From assembly GCA_944325165.1 (NCBI GenBank), contig CALUZF010000002.1:1-46027 (forward strand): a stretch of DNA of 46,027 nucleotides. The letters are read 5' to 3'. Below are positions 41,507 to 46,027 of this stretch, piece after piece. The notes beneath the pieces are model-generated. The model saw only the letters and a list, made by a program, of their open reading frames with translations, was not told where the DNA came from and made no database searches. The number at the start of each line of letters is the position of its first letter. Position 1 is the stretch's first letter. This DNA comes from Candidatus Gastranaerophilales bacterium (lineage in GTDB: Bacteria > Cyanobacteriota > Vampirovibrionia > Gastranaerophilales > Gastranaerophilaceae). Position numbers and translations under genes: made by a program.

Positions 41507-43203
41507 AAAAAATATTAATTATAGGATATGACAGTTATTTAGCTACAAATTTACGTTTTAATCCGCTAAAATATAAAAAATTTGAACTTAGAAGACCGCT
41601 AAACAAAAATTTTGAAAAATATAACGAATACGATTATATTATAAATTTTTGTATTCAACCCGAACATTTCAATACTCTTTTAAAAGAAGAAGAAATGATT
41701 GATGTGCAAATTGCAAAACATATCAAAAATCCATATACAAAATTTATATTTTCTTCTTCAAGAAAAGTATATGGCTCAGACACAGTTTTAAAAGAATACG
41801 AAGAAAAAGACGCTCAAAAACCTTTTGATTTTTATTCAAAAAATAAAGTAAATATAGAAAACAAACTGAAAGAAATTATTCCAAACAATCTATTAATATT
41901 AAGAACAGGAAATATAATAGGAATGCCCCCTAATAAAAAAAATTATTTAACATTCATAGGATGGCTTCAATCACAATTAGAAGAAAACAACAAAGTAATA
42001 ATAACCATAAATAAAGATGCAAAAAAAGACTTTATCACAAGAAAATATTTTCAACAATCACTAATTAAACTCATAGAAAATGATTGCACAGGAATTTATA
42101 ATATAGGCTCAAATTTTGCCCTAACTATGGAAGAAATTTTATCAGCTATTTTGCCTGAAAAATATATAGAATATTCTCCAAAAGAAAAAGAAAGCGAACA
42201 ATTTATTCTTAATTGTTCTAAATTACATCAATATATAAAACCCTTATCAAAACAAGAGCTTTTAGAGGAATGCAAAAAAGTAGGAATAAAATTATTAAAC
42301 AATATAAAATCAATTCCTGTTTTTTTGCCATCTGATAACAACTATGCACCATATTTAGCAACAGCAATAACAAGTATACTTTCTAATACCAATTCTTTTA
42401 TTGATTTTTATATATTAGATAGCGGAATTAATGAAGAAAACAAAGAAAAAATAAAAAATCTAAAAACAAAATTCAAAAATTTTAATATAGAATTTTTAAA
42501 AATAGACTCAAAAAAATATTTCAAAAACTGCAAAGCTTACGGGCATTTAAATCTATCAACATATAACAGACTGCTGATAACAAAACTAAAGCCCGAATTA
42601 AACAAAGTAATTTATCTGGATTCTGATATTGTAGTTTTAGATGATATTAAAAAACTCTATGATATTGAATTAGAAGATTATTCACTTGCAGCCGCTTGGG
42701 ATAAAAGTAGAATTTTATATAATACAGATACTAAAATCCCGTTAGAATTATCAGATGATTACAAATATTTTAATGCGGGGGTTTTATTGATTGATGTTCA
42801 AAAATGGATAAAAAATGATATTGTAAATAAATTATTTCAAATTCAAAAAAAATATGAAGATAAAATTCTTCATGCGGATGAAACCCTTTTAAATAAATAT
42901 TTTGATAATAATTATAAAATATTTGATATCAGCTTTAATTATACAGATTATGACATATTAAACAGCCCCGATAAAAAAATTATAATAAGACATTTTGCAT
43001 CTATGATTAAACCATGGAATTCAAATTATTGTTTTTTAGAAAAAAAACCTGTTTTTCTGAAATGTTTTGATGACTTTTGGAAATATGCAAAGTTAAGCGG
43101 TTTTTATAACGAGATAAAAAACACTTACGAAAAAGAAATTAACAAAAATTTCTTCACAAAAAGAATGAGTGCAATTATCCAAAAATCAACAATTAAAAAT
43201 TAA
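41503..43203 (+). CDS. NAD-dependent epimerase/dehydratase fused to GT8 glycosyltransferase
   Basis: The 566-residue protein is a fusion. Residues about 1-255 are an extended SDR-type sugar epimerase/dehydratase (LIIGYDSYLATNLRF, FIFSSSRKVYGS, YSKNKVNIE with the YxxxK pair, LRTGNIIGM). The glycine-rich NAD loop is atypical: GYDSYL instead of GxxGxxG. Residues about 265-560 are a GT8 domain like the gene at 39571 (VFLPSDNNYAPYLATAI, YLDSDIVVLDDI). The start is TTG at 41503, inside the TTGA overlap with the previous gene, with AAGGAAA upstream. It may make and transfer its own sugar donor. Confidence 0.88.
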   Translation: MKKILIIGYDSYLATNLRFNPLKYKKFELRRPLNKNFEKYNEYDYIINFCIQPEHFNTLLKEEEMIDVQIAKHIKNPYTKFIFSSSRKVYGSDTVLKEYEEKDAQKPFDFYSKNKVNIENKLKEIIPNNLLILRTGNIIGMPPNKKNYLTFIGWLQSQLEENNKVIITINKDAKKDFITRKYFQQSLIKLIENDCTGIYNIGSNFALTMEEILSAILPEKYIEYSPKEKESEQFILNCSKLHQYIKPLSKQELLEECKKVGIKLLNNIKSIPVFLPSDNNYAPYLATAITSILSNTNSFIDFYILDSGINEENKEKIKNLKTKFKNFNIEFLKIDSKKYFKNCKAYGHLNLSTYNRLLITKLKPELNKVIYLDSDIVVLDDIKKLYDIELEDYSLAAAWDKSRILYNTDTKIPLELSDDYKYFNAGVLLIDVQKWIKNDIVNKLFQIQKKYEDKILHADETLLNKYFDNNYKIFDISFNYTDYDILNSPDKKIIIRHFASMIKPWNSNYCFLEKKPVFLKCFDDFWKYAKLSGFYNEIKNTYEKEINKNFFTKRMSAIIQKSTIKN

Positions 43204-43205
43204 AA

Positions 43206-43910
43206 TTATTTATATAATTTATATTTAGATAAAACCTTATTTATAGACAAAGTTTCGGATAATACATCATTATTTTCTTTATGTATTGTATGATTTGAAA
43301 TGTATTTTGTAATATTTTTATATTTTTTTACCCTAATTTCATTTTTTCTTAATTTTGGATTATGCTCAAAAATAACAAAATCAAAAGTCTTTGAAGAATA
43401 TTTTTTATTCAATTTATCTATATTTTCTTCAATTATTTCTAAATCCAAACAAGATTTTATACCCATCTGATCCATAGTTTTAGACATATAAATAAAACAA
43501 ATTCTATTGGAATAATCTATCAAATTCCACATTCTTTTAAAACGCTTAAGATATTTGATTTTAAAATCTGAAAAATTTTCATCATCCGACAAATTTAATT
43601 CAAAATCATGTCCTATTTCAAACCCATATTTAATGTTATAAACCGAATAATGCCCGCTTGTAGTAATTTTATCTCTATTAAAAATATAATCTTCTTTATT
43701 AAAAAAATCGCTAAAGTTATAAAATAACTTAAAACGAAAATCCAAAGGTTCACTATCATAATTAACAGGAATAAGCCAATCAAAAGGCATAGAACAAAAT
43801 CTTAAATCTAAACTTTTTAAAATCATTGCACTATGGCAACTTCTGCCAAAAGGAATAAATAAATCATAATCTTTATTAAATAAATTATCAACAAAATAAG
43901 GTATATTCAT
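43206..43910 (-). CDS. DUF1796-like putative cysteine peptidase
   Basis: The 234-residue protein resembles the DUF1796 family by its opening FGRSCHSAMILKSLDLRF with Cys25, the invariant PFDW (42-45) and the later FEIGHDFEL (about 97-105). These are the proposed papain-like active-site regions, but enzymatic activity has not been shown for most members. Such proteins are often found among glycosyltransferases and surface-glycan genes, as here. It lies 3 bases after the transketolase C-subunit gene and converges on the epimerase/GT8 fusion. Confidence 0.72.
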   Translation of the reverse strand: MNIPYFVDNLFNKDYDLFIPFGRSCHSAMILKSLDLRFCSMPFDWLIPVNYDSEPLDFRFKLFYNFSDFFNKEDYIFNRDKITTSGHYSVYNIKYGFEIGHDFELNLSDDENFSDFKIKYLKRFKRMWNLIDYSNRICFIYMSKTMDQMGIKSCLDLEIIEENIDKLNKKYSSKTFDFVIFEHNPKLRKNEIRVKKYKNITKYISNHTIHKENNDVLSETLSINKVLSKYKLYK

Positions 43911-43913
43911 AAA

Positions 43914-44996
43914 CTAAAACCTTATTTTCCTGATTTTAATAAATCCAAAAAGCAAATGTTTTATAGATTGACTATTTTTTAAAATAATCAAATAAGGAAT
44001 AAATAAGAAAAAATGTATTATTTTAAAATTTTTTTTGTTATTTTTAAGAATTAATTTATTAAATATAAAATTTTTCTTCTTGTTTATAAACTTTATTATC
44101 TTCTCATCTAAAGTATCTACACCCAAATATTTATCACTAACAAAATCATAATATCCCATAGTATCTAATTTTTCATTTTTAAGCCTTATTGGTAAAAAAT
44201 TAACTTTAATTCCTTCAGATGCAATAATTTCAGCTATTGAAGAGGATAAAGATCCTTCTCCTCTAATTTCAAAAGTTACCACATTTTTATACTTTGAAAT
44301 TATATTTTTAATTTTTTCTTTATTTATAGGCTCAAGCTTATATACCGAATAAACATCAGGCTCAGCTTTATAAGCCTTTAGTTTTTTAATTATTTGAGAT
44401 TTAGAATGTAAAAAATGCCCTGCAAGCCCTGTATACAAAATACAAAGTTTATTTTTCCCTCCTTTATATGAAAGAGCAATATCGTCATCAATTTTTATTG
44501 TTTTTGAATAAGTATTTCCAAAACTATCATCTGCAATATAAATAGGGCCGTCATAAATTTCACAGCGCTTAAGGATTTGCTGCATTTCTTCAAGAGTTGA
44601 AGGATTATAAATTTCAATATTTGGAGAATTTTTCATAAGAGTAACATCATCAATTGCAGTATGTGAAAATCCCGCAAAAGGATGTGATAAACCGGATAGC
44701 GTAGTTATTACTCGAATTTTTGCACCACAATAACATGCAAATTTAAATTGATCAAGAGCACGTCTTGTAGCATAAGCAGCTATCATAAAAACATATACAG
44801 TTTTTCCTGATAATGCCAAACCTGTTGCCATAGAAATAGCATTTTGTTCAGAAATCCCTGCACCAATTACCCTGTTTGGAAATTTTTTTTGAATGTTAGA
44901 AGTCATATAATATCGATAACCGTCTATCCCAATAAAATAAGTATCAGAATCTTTTTCAGCTAGTTTATCCATATAATCAACAACTAAATTCATCAT
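43914..44996 (-). CDS. Transketolase C-terminal subunit (split transketolase)
   Basis: The protein of about 360 residues covers the pyrimidine-binding and C-terminal domains of transketolase: GAGISEQNAISMATGLALSG with the TPP-activating Glu, and FAGFSHTAIDDVTLMKNSPN. The ribosome binding site GGGGA leaves ATG 44996 or a TTG at 45002 as start; I prefer ATG 44996. A basic, hydrophobic C-terminal extension (about 315-360, FNKLILKNNKKNFKIIHFFLF) is unusual and may be a membrane-associated tail. It overlaps or abuts the N-subunit gene. Confidence 0.88.
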   Translation of the reverse strand: MMNLVVDYMDKLAEKDSDTYFIGIDGYRYYMTSNIQKKFPNRVIGAGISEQNAISMATGLALSGKTVYVFMIAAYATRRALDQFKFACYCGAKIRVITTLSGLSHPFAGFSHTAIDDVTLMKNSPNIEIYNPSTLEEMQQILKRCEIYDGPIYIADDSFGNTYSKTIKIDDDIALSYKGGKNKLCILYTGLAGHFLHSKSQIIKKLKAYKAEPDVYSVYKLEPINKEKIKNIISKYKNVVTFEIRGEGSLSSSIAEIIASEGIKVNFLPIRLKNEKLDTMGYYDFVSDKYLGVDTLDEKIIKFINKKKNFIFNKLILKNNKKNFKIIHFFLFIPYLIILKNSQSIKHLLFGFIKIRKIRF

Positions 44997-44998
44997 AA

Positions 44999-45838
44999 TC
45001 AAATAATATCCCCTATAATTTTTAAATATTCATCAGTTGTATAAGTACAACTGTGAAAATAAGCATAAGAACGATTTTCAAGCAAAAACTCACATTCTTT
45101 TCCCTTTATTGTATTTGCAACAATACATTTTGGTCTTTGAACAACTGTTTTAAAAGCTTTATAAAGCTCATTTGTATCATGCCCATTACATTCAATACAA
45201 TCAAATCCAAAAGGGGTAATTTGCTCAATAATTTTAGATGAAGTATCAATCATATCTTTTGTTTTACATTCAATTTGGACATAATTTCTATCTACGATTA
45301 GTGTAATATTTTTAATTTGATGATGACCTATATACATAATCGCTTCCCACAAAGACCCTTCTTGCAATTCTCCATCACCAACAATAACAAAAATGTTATT
45401 AGATTTTGCAGCAATAGCAAATCCAATTCCAAGACCTAAACCATGTCCTAAAGATGAAGAACTAGGATCAATAATCGCAAGCTTGGGATTCTTTTTTGAA
45501 CCAAATAAATCATGTCCGATTTCACCATCATTTTGCTGCCAAGTAGGAATTATATTTTTTGGAATTAAACCTAATTCAGCCAATAAACAAACATGTCCAA
45601 GACGAGCATGCTCTTTTGATAAAATAATCCTATCTCTAATTAAATCATTGGCGTTGTTTTTATTAATATTTGCTATTTCTCTATTATATAGAGTATATAA
45701 AATCTCTAAACAAGAATAAGAAGAGGGTATATGACCCGTTTTACAATCCATTGCCGTTTTAGCAATTAATTTTTTTGTATTATTGATAATCCTTTTTTCT
45801 TCTGCCTTCAAATCAATACAATTTTTGCACGTATTCAT
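44999..45838 (-). CDS. Transketolase N-terminal subunit (split transketolase)
   Basis: The 279-residue protein is the TPP-pyrophosphate-binding half of transketolase. The TPP motif is FVIVGDGELQEGSLWEAI with a later VDRNYVQI, and DPSSSSLGHGLGLGIGFA is the companion active-site segment. With the C-subunit it would form a two-gene transketolase that moves two-carbon ketol units between sugar phosphates. Such split forms in polysaccharide loci can make unusual sugar precursors. Only a weak ribosome binding site precedes the ATG. Confidence 0.92.
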   Translation of the reverse strand: MNTCKNCIDLKAEEKRIINNTKKLIAKTAMDCKTGHIPSSYSCLEILYTLYNREIANINKNNANDLIRDRIILSKEHARLGHVCLLAELGLIPKNIIPTWQQNDGEIGHDLFGSKKNPKLAIIDPSSSSLGHGLGLGIGFAIAAKSNNIFVIVGDGELQEGSLWEAIMYIGHHQIKNITLIVDRNYVQIECKTKDMIDTSSKIIEQITPFGFDCIECNGHDTNELYKAFKTVVQRPKCIVANTIKGKECEFLLENRSYAYFHSCTYTTDEYLKIIGDII

Positions 45839-46027
45839 AAGCTATCCGATATTATAATATAAATTATATTTATATATTAATCTAAAAAAATATTTTAAAC
45901 AATACTATTAATCTTATTTTTATATTTAACAAAATAATCCCTTAACAAAACTGTATTTGCTCGAAATATCTCGCAAACAGCCACACAGGATTCTCCCCTC
46001 TCGGCAAGCCTCTCGGGTTCGACTCAC

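Noticed and set aside
45990-46027. Partial tRNA gene on the plus strand
   Set aside because: The TTCGACT loop is present but the five-base T stem does not pair cleanly and no acceptor, D or anticodon arm is visible before it, so I do not annotate a tRNA.

Overview
The window is a roughly 30% GC, gene-dense bacterial chromosome segment with about 37 intact genes, two pseudogenes or remnants and no rRNA, tRNA, CRISPR or transposase that I can recognise. The gene set points to an anaerobic, diderm bacterium. It has an oxygen-sensitive class III ribonucleotide reductase (NrdD), a TolC-type outer-membrane factor, an OmpH/Skp-like chaperone and an SLH-domain envelope protein. With the AT-rich composition and standard genetic code, an uncultured gut relative of Cyanobacteria (Gastranaerophilales / Melainabacteria) is my best guess. 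This is inference, not proof.

Region 1 (1-17.6 kb) is mostly housekeeping. It holds glyA with a WecA/TagO-type lipid-carrier sugar transferase, a DegT/AHBA sugar aminotransferase, a decayed FtsH-like protease gene, tyrS, a RipA-like membrane protein, a GGDEF protein with an altered signature, a beta-lactamase-like hydrolase and an SLH protein. It continues with infC (which apparently starts with AUU), mtnA, a membrane protein, ruvC, an NAD synthetase whose glutaminase domain has lost its catalytic residues, an OmpH-like chaperone and nrdD.

Region 2 (17.55-18.11 kb) is a GC-rich non-coding island. It is built from direct repeats and a string of inverted repeats, and lies between nrdD and the divergent bioD/bioB pair. 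Region 3 (18.1-31.1 kb) has the biotin genes and a 960-residue coiled-coil/EF-hand-like protein. It also has a drug-efflux locus (TolC-like protein divergent from marR-emrA-emrB, with a palindromic operator between them), a CNNM/CBS protein, a polytopic acyltransferase-like protein and an FkbM methyltransferase.

Region 4 (31.1-46.0 kb) is a surface-glycan-like accessory locus with lower GC. It contains a MATE transporter with the tail of a lost hexapeptide acetyltransferase, two paralogous NTP_transf_5-type nucleotidyltransferases, a P-loop HPr-kinase-like/PqqD fusion, a stand-alone PqqD protein with a long acidic tail, four glycosyltransferase genes (one fused to an epimerase), a DUF1796-like putative cysteine peptidase and a split transketolase. 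The tightly overlapping run from 34.5 to 43.2 kb combines components known from RiPP maturation with glycosyltransferases, but no recognised RiPP cyclase or radical SAM enzyme. It is the best candidate here for an undescribed system.
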